From positions 1 to 23,249 of the forward strand of contig CAZGKE010000047.1 in assembly GCA_964526035.1 (NCBI GenBank): a DNA stretch of 23,249 nucleotides. Reading direction: 5' to 3'. The DNA is from DAOMOD01 sp964526035. GTDB lineage: Bacteria > Pseudomonadota > Gammaproteobacteria > Xanthomonadales > BPKI01. Under the pieces are notes generated by a model that saw nothing but the letters and a program-made list of their open reading frames with translations, was not told the DNA's origin and did not search any database. The position numbers and the translations under genes were made by a program. Numbering within the stretch: the stretch's first letter is position 1; each line of letters begins with the position of its first letter. This document shows positions 7,694 to 14,443 of this stretch, one piece after another.

Positions 7694-8056
7694 ATGAAAT
7701 CGACAGACAAGAATACCGCCCGCCTGCGTCGCGCCAAGTCGACGCGCGCACATATTCACCAGCTCCGGGTGCCGCGCCTGACCGTGCACCGCACCGGGCA
7801 GCACATCTATGCGCAGGTCATTTCAGCGCGCGGCAACGAGGTAATCGCTGTCGCATCCACGCTGCAGAAGGCGCTGCGCGAGGGCCTGGAAGGAACCAAG
7901 AACAAGACTGCCGCCGCCGCCGTGGGCAAGGCCGTGGCCGAACGCGCGCTGGCCAAGGGCATCGAATCGGTCGCTTTCGACCGCTCCGGTTTCAAGTATC
8001 ACGGCCGCATTCAGGCGCTTGCCGATGCCGCGCGCGAAGCCGGCCTCAAGTTCTAA
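7694..8056 (+). CDS. rplR: 50S ribosomal protein L18
   Basis: L18 (120 aa; E. coli 117) binds 5S rRNA together with L5 and L25. The basic N-terminus leads into RVPRLTVHRTGQHIYAQVI, and the C-terminal FDRSGFKYHGRIQALADAAR is the family signature. The ATG at 7694 follows a weak upstream purine stretch. The first few residues (MKSTDKNTARLRRAK) are variable in the family, so a slightly different start cannot be ruled out. Confidence 0.97.
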   Translation: MKSTDKNTARLRRAKSTRAHIHQLRVPRLTVHRTGQHIYAQVISARGNEVIAVASTLQKALREGLEGTKNKTAAAAVGKAVAERALAKGIESVAFDRSGFKYHGRIQALADAAREAGLKF

Positions 8057-8071
8057 GGATCAAGGTGCAGT

Positions 8072-8590
8072 ATGAGTAACGAGCGCGACAACGGCGACGG
8101 CCTTCTCGAGAAGCTGATCGCAGTCAACCGGGTGGCCAAGACTGTCAAGGGTGGCCGCCAGATGAGCTTCACCGCGTTGACCGTGGTCGGCGACGGCGAG
8201 GGCAAGGTTGGCCTGGGTTACGGCAAGGCCCGCGAGGTGCCGGTTGCGATCCAGAAGGCGATGGAAAAGGCCCGCAAGAACATGGCCAAGGTTTCGTTGA
8301 ACCAGGGCACCCTGTGGTACGCCGTCAAGGCCAACCACGGCGCCGCCAAGGTCTACATGCAGCCAGCTTCCGAAGGTACCGGCGTGATTGCCGGCGGCGC
8401 CATGCGCGCAGTCTTCGAGGTGGTGGGCGTGAAGAACGTGCTGGCCAAGGCCAACGGTTCACGCAATCCCATCAACCTGGTGCGCGCCACCATCAAGGGT
8501 CTGCAGCAAGTGACATCGCCGCAGAAGATCGCCGCCAAGCGCGGCAAGAAGGTCGAGGAGATCCTGGGTCATGGCGAAGAAGCAGCCTGA
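8072..8590 (+). CDS. rpsE: 30S ribosomal protein S5
   Basis: S5 (172 aa; E. coli 167) helps set translational accuracy and contacts mRNA near the entry channel. The double-stranded RNA-binding part includes EKLIAVNRVAKTVKGGRQMS and GDGEGKVGLGYGKA. The C-terminal domain includes GTGVIAGGAMRAVFEVVGVK. Its last 20 bases overlap the start of rpmD, an unusually deep overlap compared with its neighbours. Confidence 0.98.
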   Translation: MSNERDNGDGLLEKLIAVNRVAKTVKGGRQMSFTALTVVGDGEGKVGLGYGKAREVPVAIQKAMEKARKNMAKVSLNQGTLWYAVKANHGAAKVYMQPASEGTGVIAGGAMRAVFEVVGVKNVLAKANGSRNPINLVRATIKGLQQVTSPQKIAAKRGKKVEEILGHGEEAA

Positions 8591-8768
8591 GAAGGGGACC
8601 GTCAAGGTCCGTCTGGTGAAAAGCCCGATCAGTTGCCAGCAGAAGCACCGTCTGAGCGTCCGCGCCCTGGGTCTGCGCAAGATGAACGATATGCGCGAAC
8701 TGCCTGATACCCCGGAAGTCCGCGGTCTGATCAACAAGGTCAGCTATCTGGTCCGCGTCGAGTCCTGA
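8571..8768 (+). CDS. rpmD: 50S ribosomal protein L30
   Basis: L30 (65 aa; E. coli 59) is a small protein on the large-subunit surface near helix 38. The conserved core KVRLVKSPISCQQKHRLSVR and LINKVSYLVRVES is present. The ATG at 8571 lies inside rpsE, giving a 20-base overlap. A start there keeps a basic leader (MAKKQPEKGT) similar in size to that of Xanthomonas homologues. No later in-frame ATG would keep the first beta strand, so the overlap is probably real. rplO follows after 22 bases. Confidence 0.94.
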   Translation: MAKKQPEKGTVKVRLVKSPISCQQKHRLSVRALGLRKMNDMRELPDTPEVRGLINKVSYLVRVES

Positions 8769-8790
8769 GCGAACGGACAGGAGAACCAAC

Positions 8791-9222
8791 ATGCGTCTGA
8801 ACGACATCAAGCCCGCCAAGGGCAGCCGCCCGGCCCGAACTCGCGTCGGTCGTGGCATCGGCTCCGGCCTTGGCAAAACTGCCGGCCGCGGCCACAAGGG
8901 TCAGCACGCGCGTGCCGGTGGCTATCACAAGGTCGGCTTCGAAGGCGGCCAGATGCCGCTGCAGCGTCGCCTGCCCAAAGTCGGCTTCCGCTCGCTTACT
9001 TCCAAGGACACCGCGCAGGTTTTCCTGTATCGCCTGGAAGAAATCGACGCTGTCGAAATCGACTTCTCGGTGCTGCGCGCAGCCAAGCTGGTTCCCAGCA
9101 ACGCCAAGCGAGCCAAGATCGTCAAGAAGGGTGAGCTCACGCGAGCCATCAAGGTCACCGGCGTTGCGGCAACGGCCGGCGCCAAGGCTGCCATCGAGGC
9201 AGCCGGCGGAAGCGTGGAGTAA
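8791..9222 (+). CDS. rplO: 50S ribosomal protein L15
   Basis: L15 (143 aa; E. coli 144) is a late-assembly large-subunit protein with an extended N-terminal arm. The Gly- and Arg-rich arm (RVGRGIGSGLGKTAGRGHKG at about residues 18-37) and GFEGGQMPLQRRLPK are typical. ACAGGAGAA directly upstream is a good ribosome-binding site. Its stop is three bases before the secY GTG, so SecY translation is probably coupled. Confidence 0.98.
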   Translation: MRLNDIKPAKGSRPARTRVGRGIGSGLGKTAGRGHKGQHARAGGYHKVGFEGGQMPLQRRLPKVGFRSLTSKDTAQVFLYRLEEIDAVEIDFSVLRAAKLVPSNAKRAKIVKKGELTRAIKVTGVAATAGAKAAIEAAGGSVE

Positions 9223-9225
9223 CCA

Positions 9226-10569
9226 GTGGCAGCAAACCCCAGCGCAGCGCGTTCCCTGTCCGGGCTCGGCAAATTGACCGAGCTGCGGCGGCGGTTGCTG
9301 TTCGTGCTCGGCGCGTTGATCGTCTATCGCCTGGGCACCTTCATCCCGGTTCCCGGCGTCGACCCTGAAGCGATGACCCGCTTCATGGGTCAGCAGGGCG
9401 GCATCATCGACATGTTCAACATGTTCTCCGGTGGTGCGCTGGAGCGGTTCTCGATTTTCGCCTTGAACGTCATTCCTTACATTTCGGCGTCGATCATCGT
9501 GCAGCTTCTCTCTGCAGTGCTGCCGTCGCTGCAGGCACTGAAGAAGGAAGGTGAGTCGGGACGGCGCAAGCTCACCCAATACACCCGTTACGGAACTGTG
9601 TTCCTGGCCGCTTTTCAGGCCGCCGGTGTTGCCATTGCGCTGCAATCGCAGGGTGGCGTGGTATTCAATCCAGGTCCGGCGTTCGTGTTTTCCGCCGTGG
9701 TGGGTCTCACCGCCGGCACCATGTTCCTGATGTGGCTCGGCGAGCAGATTACCGAGCGCGGAGTCGGCAACGGCATTTCGCTGATCATCTTCGCCGGCAT
9801 TGTTTCCGGACTGCCAGGTGCCATCGCTTCGGTGATCGAACTCTCCCGCACCGGCGAACTGAGTCCGCTACGCGTGCTGCTCATCTTTGTCGTGGTGGCG
9901 CTGGTCACCGTGTTCGTCGTGTTCGTCGAGCGCGGTCAACGGCGCATCACGGTCAACTACGCGCGTCGCCAGGGTGGACGTGGCGCCTACGCGAACCAGA
10001 GTTCGCATCTTCCGCTGAAGCTCAACATGTCGGGCGTGATTCCCGCCATTTTCGCCTCCAGCATCATCATGTTCCCCGCCACTGCTGCCTCGTGGTTCAG
10101 CACCGCGGGAGAGGGTGGCCGCTGGCTTCAGCGCGTGGCGGCTTGGATGTCACCCGGCGAACCGGTGTACATGGTGGTCTTCGGCGCACTGATTATTTCC
10201 TTTGCGTTCTTCTACACCGCGCTGGTGTTCAACTCGCAGGAAACCGCGGAAAACCTGAAGAAGTCGGGCGCTCTGATTCCAGGCATTCGCCCGGGTCGCG
10301 CTACCGGCGAGTACATCGACGGCGTCATGACGCGGCTGACATTCTGGGGTGCGCTGTATCTCGCTGCCGTTTGTCTGGTGCCGGAATTCATGCGTCTGGG
10401 CTGGAACGTGCCCTTCTATTTCGGCGGCACCTCGCTGCTGATCGTGGTCGTGGTCGTCATGGATTTCACTTCCCAGATTCAGGCCCACTTGATGTCGCAT
10501 CAGTACGAGAGCCTGCTGAAGAAGGCCAACCTGAAGGGCTACGGCCGCTCCGGCGTGGTGAGATCCTGA
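9226..10569 (+). CDS. secY: Protein translocase subunit SecY (GTG start)
   Basis: SecY (447 aa; E. coli 443) is the central channel of the Sec translocon, exporting or inserting proteins through the inner membrane. The family has ten membrane spans and matching hydrophobic segments are visible along the sequence. Recognisable parts are ELRRRLLFVLGALIVYRLG at the first span, FNMFSGGALERFSIFALNV, and the cytoplasmic loop PGIRPGRATGEYI, whose Arg355 corresponds to the SecA-contacting Arg357 of E. coli. The GTG start at 9226 follows GGAG with a six-base spacer and fits the family N-terminus. It is the last gene of the spc part; rpmJ does not follow it. Confidence 0.98.
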   Translation: MAANPSAARSLSGLGKLTELRRRLLFVLGALIVYRLGTFIPVPGVDPEAMTRFMGQQGGIIDMFNMFSGGALERFSIFALNVIPYISASIIVQLLSAVLPSLQALKKEGESGRRKLTQYTRYGTVFLAAFQAAGVAIALQSQGGVVFNPGPAFVFSAVVGLTAGTMFLMWLGEQITERGVGNGISLIIFAGIVSGLPGAIASVIELSRTGELSPLRVLLIFVVVALVTVFVVFVERGQRRITVNYARRQGGRGAYANQSSHLPLKLNMSGVIPAIFASSIIMFPATAASWFSTAGEGGRWLQRVAAWMSPGEPVYMVVFGALIISFAFFYTALVFNSQETAENLKKSGALIPGIRPGRATGEYIDGVMTRLTFWGALYLAAVCLVPEFMRLGWNVPFYFGGTSLLIVVVVVMDFTSQIQAHLMSHQYESLLKKANLKGYGRSGVVRS

Positions 10570-10627
10570 AGATAGACACTGCCGACAGAGACGGTGGCAC
10601 AAACAAGGCGGCACGGGGTCGCCAAGA

Positions 10628-10653
10628 AGCCTTCCCAACAAAGGCTGATTTTT
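10628..10653 (+). terminator. Short terminator-like hairpin after secY
   Basis: AGCCTT at 10628-10633 pairs with AAGGCT at 10641-10646 around a seven-base loop, followed by GATTTTT. The 6-bp stem is only half GC, so termination is likely partial. It lies 58 bases after the secY stop and overlaps the promoter proposed for rpsM. It could set the ratio of spc to alpha transcripts. Confidence 0.5.
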
Positions 10654-10660
10654 GTATAAT
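10632..10660 (+). promoter_or_regulatory. Sigma70-type promoter of the alpha cluster (rpsM)
   Basis: A perfect TATAAT at 10655-10660 lies 17 bases after TTCCCA (10632-10637; four of six consensus). Transcription would start near 10667 and give a leader of about 40 bases before the rpsM ATG. This AT-rich spot stands out strongly in otherwise high-GC sequence. The leader is too short for the S4-binding pseudoknot known upstream of rpsM in E. coli. Confidence 0.7.
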
Positions 10661-10705
10661 AACGGGTTCTTTGCCCAAGACCTGTTCGACTGGAGATTCA
10701 AAATC

Positions 10706-11062
10706 ATGGCGCGCATAGCCGGCGTCAACATTCCGGTACACAAACACGCATGGGTCGGGCTGACGTCCATCTATGGTATTGGCCGCACTCGCGCCCGCAA
10801 GATCTGTTCTGCCGCGGGTGTCGTGGAATCTACCAAGATCAAGGACCTCACCGAGGCTGAAGTGGAGAAGATCCGCGCCGAGGTGGGCAAGTTCTCCATC
10901 GAAGGAGACTTGCGCCGAGAGGTGGCGATGAGTGTCAAGCGCCTGATGGATCTTGGTTGCTACCGTGGCCTGCGCCATCGTCGCGGGCTGCCTGTGCGTG
11001 GTCAGCGGACCCGCACCAACGCCCGCACCCGAAAGGGTCCGCGGCGACCCATCAAGAAATAA
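10706..11062 (+). CDS. rpsM: 30S ribosomal protein S13
   Basis: S13 (118 aa, the same as E. coli) lies at the top of the small-subunit head and forms intersubunit bridges. The ATG at 10706 gives MARIAGVNIPVHKHAWVGLT. The frame opens 18 codons earlier, but that would read through the promoter region. GGAG at 10692-10695 is the ribosome-binding site. The helix-two-turn-helix part has SIYGIGRTRARKI, and the basic tail GLPVRGQRTRTNARTRKG contacts P-site tRNA. It opens the alpha cluster. Confidence 0.98.
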   Translation: MARIAGVNIPVHKHAWVGLTSIYGIGRTRARKICSAAGVVESTKIKDLTEAEVEKIRAEVGKFSIEGDLRREVAMSVKRLMDLGCYRGLRHRRGLPVRGQRTRTNARTRKGPRRPIKK

Positions 11063-11080
11063 GGTTCAGGAATCCCGAAC

Positions 11081-11467
11081 ATGGCCAAGCCGGTCAAGAC
11101 CAAGAAGAAGATCAAGCGTGTCGTTACCGATGGTATCGCTCACGTGCAGGCTTCTTTCAACAATACCGTGGTGACCATCACTGATCGTCAGGGCAATGCC
11201 TTGTCCTGGGCGACGGCGGGTGGCGCCGGTTTCCGCGGTTCGCGCAAGTCGACCCCTTTTGCGGCCCAGGTGGCTGCCGAGAAGGCAGGCCGCGTGGCCC
11301 TGGACTACGGGCTCAAGACTCTGGAAGTTCGTATCAAGGGGCCTGGCCCCGGCCGTGAATCGGCCGTGCGCTCTCTCAATGCGCTTGGCTATCGCGTCAC
11401 CAACATCATTGACGTCACGCCCATTCCCCACAACGGCTGCCGGCCGCCCAAGAAGCGGCGCGTCTAG
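11081..11467 (+). CDS. rpsK: 30S ribosomal protein S11
   Basis: S11 (128 aa; E. coli 129) is on the platform of the small subunit and helps form the mRNA exit site. HVQASFNNTVVTITDRQGN, the AGGAGFRGSRKSTPFAAQVA segment and the C-terminal DVTPIPHNGCRPPKKRRV are near-invariant family sequences. It is 18 bases after rpsM with an AGGAA upstream. The following gap to rpsD is 75 bases and contains a direct repeat and a hairpin. Confidence 0.98.
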   Translation: MAKPVKTKKKIKRVVTDGIAHVQASFNNTVVTITDRQGNALSWATAGGAGFRGSRKSTPFAAQVAAEKAGRVALDYGLKTLEVRIKGPGPGRESAVRSLNALGYRVTNIIDVTPIPHNGCRPPKKRRV

Positions 11468-11516
11468 CTGCGATCGTCTGCGATCGCGAGTATCGAGAAT
11501 CGGCCTTTCGTGGCCG
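11468..11516 (+). other. Direct repeat and small hairpin in the rpsK-rpsD gap
   Basis: CTGCGATCG occurs twice, at 11468-11476 and 11478-11486, immediately after the rpsK stop. Downstream, CGGCC (11501-11505) and GGCCG (11512-11516) can pair around a six-base loop. Neither is followed by a T-run, and I see no clear promoter. S4 is the alpha-cluster regulator in E. coli, so a structured element directly before rpsD could matter, but this is only a possibility. Confidence 0.35.
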
Positions 11517-11542
11517 GACTATTCACAAAAGAGACACGATAA

Positions 11543-12169
11543 ATGGCACGCTACACCGGACCCACATGCAAACTGGCTCGTCGCGAAGGCGCGGACCTTG
11601 GTCTCAAGAGTCCGGCTCGCGCGCTCGACTCCAAGTGCAAGCTGGAGCAGAAGCCCGGCCAGCACGGCGCCAACAAGCGCATTCGCCTGTCCGACTACGC
11701 GGTACAGCTGCGTGAAAAGCAGAAAGTAAAGCGTATGTATGGCCTGCTGGAGCGTCAGTTCCGCAATTACTACAAGAAGGCCTCTGGTCAAAAGGGTAAC
11801 ACCGGCGAGAATCTCCTTTCTCTGCTGGAAACCCGGCTCGACAATATGGTCTTTCGCATGGGCTTTGCGGTCACCCGCGCCCAGGCTCGTCAGCTCGTCG
11901 CCCACAAATCGGTTCAGGTCAACGGCCGAAAGGTCAACCTGCCTTCCTTCCAGGTCAAGCCGGGCGACGTGATCAGCCTGACTGACCGCGCTCGCGAGCA
12001 GTTGCGCGTCAAGGAAGCTCTCACCCTGGCACAGGAGATGGATCTGGTGCCGGGCTGGGTGGAAGTCGACGCCGACAAGTTCACCGGGTCGCTCAAGAAC
12101 GTTCCGGAACGCGCCGATCTCCCCTCCGACATCAACGAGAACTTGATCGTCGAGCTCTATTCCAAGTAA
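11543..12169 (+). CDS. rpsD: 30S ribosomal protein S4
   Basis: S4 (208 aa; E. coli 206) nucleates 16S rRNA folding and helps maintain accuracy. The N-terminal part (ARYTGPTCKLARREGADLGL) is the zinc-free type, without the Cys cluster found in some Gram-positive S4 proteins. The S4 RNA-binding domain is at about residues 98-160, with RLDNMVFRMGFAVTRAQARQ and VNGRKVNLPS. In E. coli S4 represses the alpha operon and also acts as an antiterminator. The ATG follows AAAAGAGA. Confidence 0.98.
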   Translation: MARYTGPTCKLARREGADLGLKSPARALDSKCKLEQKPGQHGANKRIRLSDYAVQLREKQKVKRMYGLLERQFRNYYKKASGQKGNTGENLLSLLETRLDNMVFRMGFAVTRAQARQLVAHKSVQVNGRKVNLPSFQVKPGDVISLTDRAREQLRVKEALTLAQEMDLVPGWVEVDADKFTGSLKNVPERADLPSDINENLIVELYSK

Positions 12170-12194
12170 TCCTTTACGGAGAAGCGTCACCGCC

Positions 12195-13193
12195 ATGGTA
12201 GCCTCCCCCATTCACGTGCTGCGTCCGCACGGCATCCAAGTAGACCGCGTCGCGGCCAATCGTGCCAAGGTCGTACTGGAGCCGCTTGAGCGTGGTTTCG
12301 GACATACGCTGGGCAACGCGCTGAGGCGCGTCCTTCTGTCATCGATTTCCGGGTGTGCCATCACCGAAGTTGAAATCGACGGCGTACTCCACGAGTACAC
12401 CACCGTGGAGGGCATGCAAGAAGACGTCCTTGAGGTTCTGTTGAATCTCAAGGACGTGGCCATCCGCATGCACACCGTCGACGACGTGATGTTGACCCTG
12501 GTGCACGAAGGCAAGGGTGTGGTCACGGCCGGCGACATTCAGGCCGACCACACGGTTGAGGTTCTCAATCCCGAACACGTGCTTTGCACCCTGACCAAGG
12601 ACGCACGACTGTCGATGCGTCTGCGCGTCCAGCGTGGCGTGGGCTATCAGCCGGCGGTCAGTCGCCGTGTTCCCGATGAGGAATCCCGCCCCATTGGACG
12701 CCTGCAGCTCGATGCAAGCTTCTGTCCGGTACGCCGCGTTGCGTACGAAGTGGACAGTGCGCGTGTGGAGCAGCGAACCGATCTCGACAAGCTGGTGATG
12801 GAGGTTGAGACCAATGGCACCATCGATGTCGAAGAGGCCGTACGCCAGGCCGCCGACATTCTCGCCGACCAGCTTTCCGTGTTCGGCGACTTCTCGCGTC
12901 GCGACAACGCCGCGGAGAAGACGGAGAAGGCCGGCGTCGACCCGATTCTGTTGAAGCCGATCGACGAGCTTGAACTCACCGTTCGTTCGGCCAACTGCCT
13001 CAAGGCCGAGAGCATCTATTACATCGGCGACCTGGTGCAGCGCACCGAGGTGGAGCTGCTGAAGACGCCGAACCTGGGCAAGAAATCGCTTACCGAGATC
13101 AAGGACGTGCTGCATCAGCGCGGCCTGAGCCTGGGCATGAAGCTTGAGAATTGGCCGCCGCCGGGGCTTTCCCACGGCATGCAGCTCAGCTGA
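12195..13193 (+). CDS. rpoA: RNA polymerase alpha subunit
   Basis: RpoA (332 aa; E. coli 329) forms the dimer that seeds RNA polymerase assembly, and its C-terminal domain binds promoter UP elements and activators. The N-terminal assembly domain includes LEPLERGFGHTLGNALRRVL at about residues 29-48. The C-terminal domain has ELTVRSANCLKAESIYYIGD, in which Arg264 corresponds to the DNA-contacting Arg265 of E. coli, and ends KLENWPPPGL. It is 25 bases after rpsD. A 78-base gap with no clear signal separates it from rplQ. Confidence 0.99.
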   Translation: MVASPIHVLRPHGIQVDRVAANRAKVVLEPLERGFGHTLGNALRRVLLSSISGCAITEVEIDGVLHEYTTVEGMQEDVLEVLLNLKDVAIRMHTVDDVMLTLVHEGKGVVTAGDIQADHTVEVLNPEHVLCTLTKDARLSMRLRVQRGVGYQPAVSRRVPDEESRPIGRLQLDASFCPVRRVAYEVDSARVEQRTDLDKLVMEVETNGTIDVEEAVRQAADILADQLSVFGDFSRRDNAAEKTEKAGVDPILLKPIDELELTVRSANCLKAESIYYIGDLVQRTEVELLKTPNLGKKSLTEIKDVLHQRGLSLGMKLENWPPPGLSHGMQLS

Positions 13194-13271
13194 TCGTCCA
13201 CCAACCCATAGACACCTGGCCCGGGACGGCCGACGTTTCGACCAGGGAAGATCGATTCAGGAAGCACGACA

Positions 13272-13664
13272 ATGCGCCACCTCAAATCCGGACGCAAACT
13301 CAACCGTACCAGCAGCCACCGCAAGGCCATGTTCAGCAACATGGCGGCGTCGCTGTTCAAGCACGAGTTGATCCGTACGACTCTCCCCAAGGCCAAGGAA
13401 CTGCGCCGGGTGGCCGAGCCGCTGATTACGCTGGCGAAGGCTGATGGCGTGGCCAATCGCCGCCTGGCGTTTTCCCGACTGCGTGACAAGGAAGCGGTAG
13501 GCAAGCTCTTTGTCGAGCTGGGCCCCCGCTATCAGGCCCGCCCTGGCGGCTACCTGCGCATTCTCAAGTGCGGTTTCAGGGATGGCGACAATGCGCCGAT
13601 GGCCTACGTGGAACTGGTCGATCGGCCAGGTGCAGCCGGCGAGGCTGCGGAATCTGCCGAGTAG
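13272..13664 (+). CDS. rplQ: 50S ribosomal protein L17
   Basis: L17 (130 aa; E. coli 127) is a large-subunit protein near the tunnel exit. The N-terminal MRHLKSGRKLNRTSSHRKAM is diagnostic, and GGYLRILKCGFRDGDNAPMA is the conserved C-terminal strand. A short Ala/Glu-rich tail (GAAGEAAESAE) is typical of the variable end. CAGGAAG lies upstream. This is the last gene of the alpha cluster and is followed within 30 bases by a strong terminator. Confidence 0.98.
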   Translation: MRHLKSGRKLNRTSSHRKAMFSNMAASLFKHELIRTTLPKAKELRRVAEPLITLAKADGVANRRLAFSRLRDKEAVGKLFVELGPRYQARPGGYLRILKCGFRDGDNAPMAYVELVDRPGAAGEAAESAE

Positions 13665-13690
13665 GGCACTCCACTTCGCATTGATGTTCA

Positions 13691-13730
13691 GAGGCCCCGG
13701 CAGGGCATCCCGCCGGGGCCTCGACGTTTT
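13691..13730 (+). terminator. Intrinsic terminator closing the ribosomal cluster
   Basis: GAGGCCCCGGC at 13691-13701 and GCCGGGGCCTC at 13712-13722 form a perfect 11-bp GC-rich stem with a 10-base loop. It is followed by GACGTTTT, a short T-run. It lies 26 bases after the rplQ stop and before dsbB, the expected end of the alpha transcript. The inverted repeat can also act on the opposite strand, but no gene there would use it. Confidence 0.85.
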
Positions 13731-13799
13731 CGCGAAACGCTTTAGGGAACTCCTCCGCTACACTGCGGTATTGGAATTGACCTCTTGCCAGGACACACG

Positions 13800-14312
13800 A
13801 TGTTGAACCCTCTGAACTGGCCTTCCCGATTGTTGTTTCTGTTGGGGTTTCTTGCATGCTGCGGCCTGCTGGGCTACGCGCTTTATGCCGACCATGTCCT
13901 CGGGCTGGAGCCTTGTCCGCTGTGCATCTTCCAGCGCATCGCCTTCATTCTGATGGGCGCAGTGTTCCTGACAGCGGCCATGCATGGTCCCAGGGGTTGG
14001 GGGCGAGGCGTCTACGCAGTGTTTGCCGCGATCTTCGGGCTGGCGGGCGCCGCAATCGCCGTGCGTCACGTGTACCTGCAGAGCCTCCCCGCCGATCTGG
14101 TGCCTGAATGCGGTCCGGGTCTTGCCTACATGCTTGAGGCGTTTCCCGTAGGGCGAACGCTGGACATGGTGTTCCGAGGCTCCGGTGAGTGCGCCGAGGT
14201 TGACTGGACGTTTCTGGGGCTTTCGATGCCGGCGTGGACATTGGCCTGGTTCCTCGGTCTCACGGCGCTGGCGCTCTGTGCCGGGTTCTATCGCCGACGG
14301 GTAGCAGCCTAG
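13800..14312 (+). CDS. dsbB: Disulfide bond formation protein B
   Basis: DsbB (170 aa; E. coli 176) is an inner-membrane quinone reductase that re-oxidises periplasmic DsbA. Four hydrophobic segments are seen (about residues 9-30, 43-60, 70-88 and 140-163). The first Cys pair is in EPCPLC (Cys39, Cys42), the second is Cys104 and Cys131 in the second periplasmic loop, and Arg46 follows the first pair as in the family. The ATG at 13800 follows AGGA by six bases; a TTG five codons earlier is less likely. A TACACT at 13759 might be a -10 box, but no good -35 box goes with it. No dsbA is nearby. Confidence 0.95.
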   Translation: MLNPLNWPSRLLFLLGFLACCGLLGYALYADHVLGLEPCPLCIFQRIAFILMGAVFLTAAMHGPRGWGRGVYAVFAAIFGLAGAAIAVRHVYLQSLPADLVPECGPGLAYMLEAFPVGRTLDMVFRGSGECAEVDWTFLGLSMPAWTLAWFLGLTALALCAGFYRRRVAA

Positions 14313-14443
14313 AGCGGCCCGCAAGCCGGCAGCCCAGGTTGTTTTCCCCCTGTACCGCCCGTTTCAGCCCCGTTTCTGCTGCAGGTGCACAAATCCGGGT
14401 CGGCGTGCTAACGTCAACTGCCCGATCCCAGCTCGGTCATCCC

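Noticed and set aside
13194..13271. Possible promoter or terminator in the rpoA-rplQ gap
   Set aside because: No adequate -35/-10 pair or stem with a T-run could be found in the 78 bases.
14234..14443. A 70-codon N-terminal extension of the DAHP synthase
   Set aside because: It starts within dsbB and has no DAHP-synthase-like sequence. The ATG at 14444 gives the family N-terminus.
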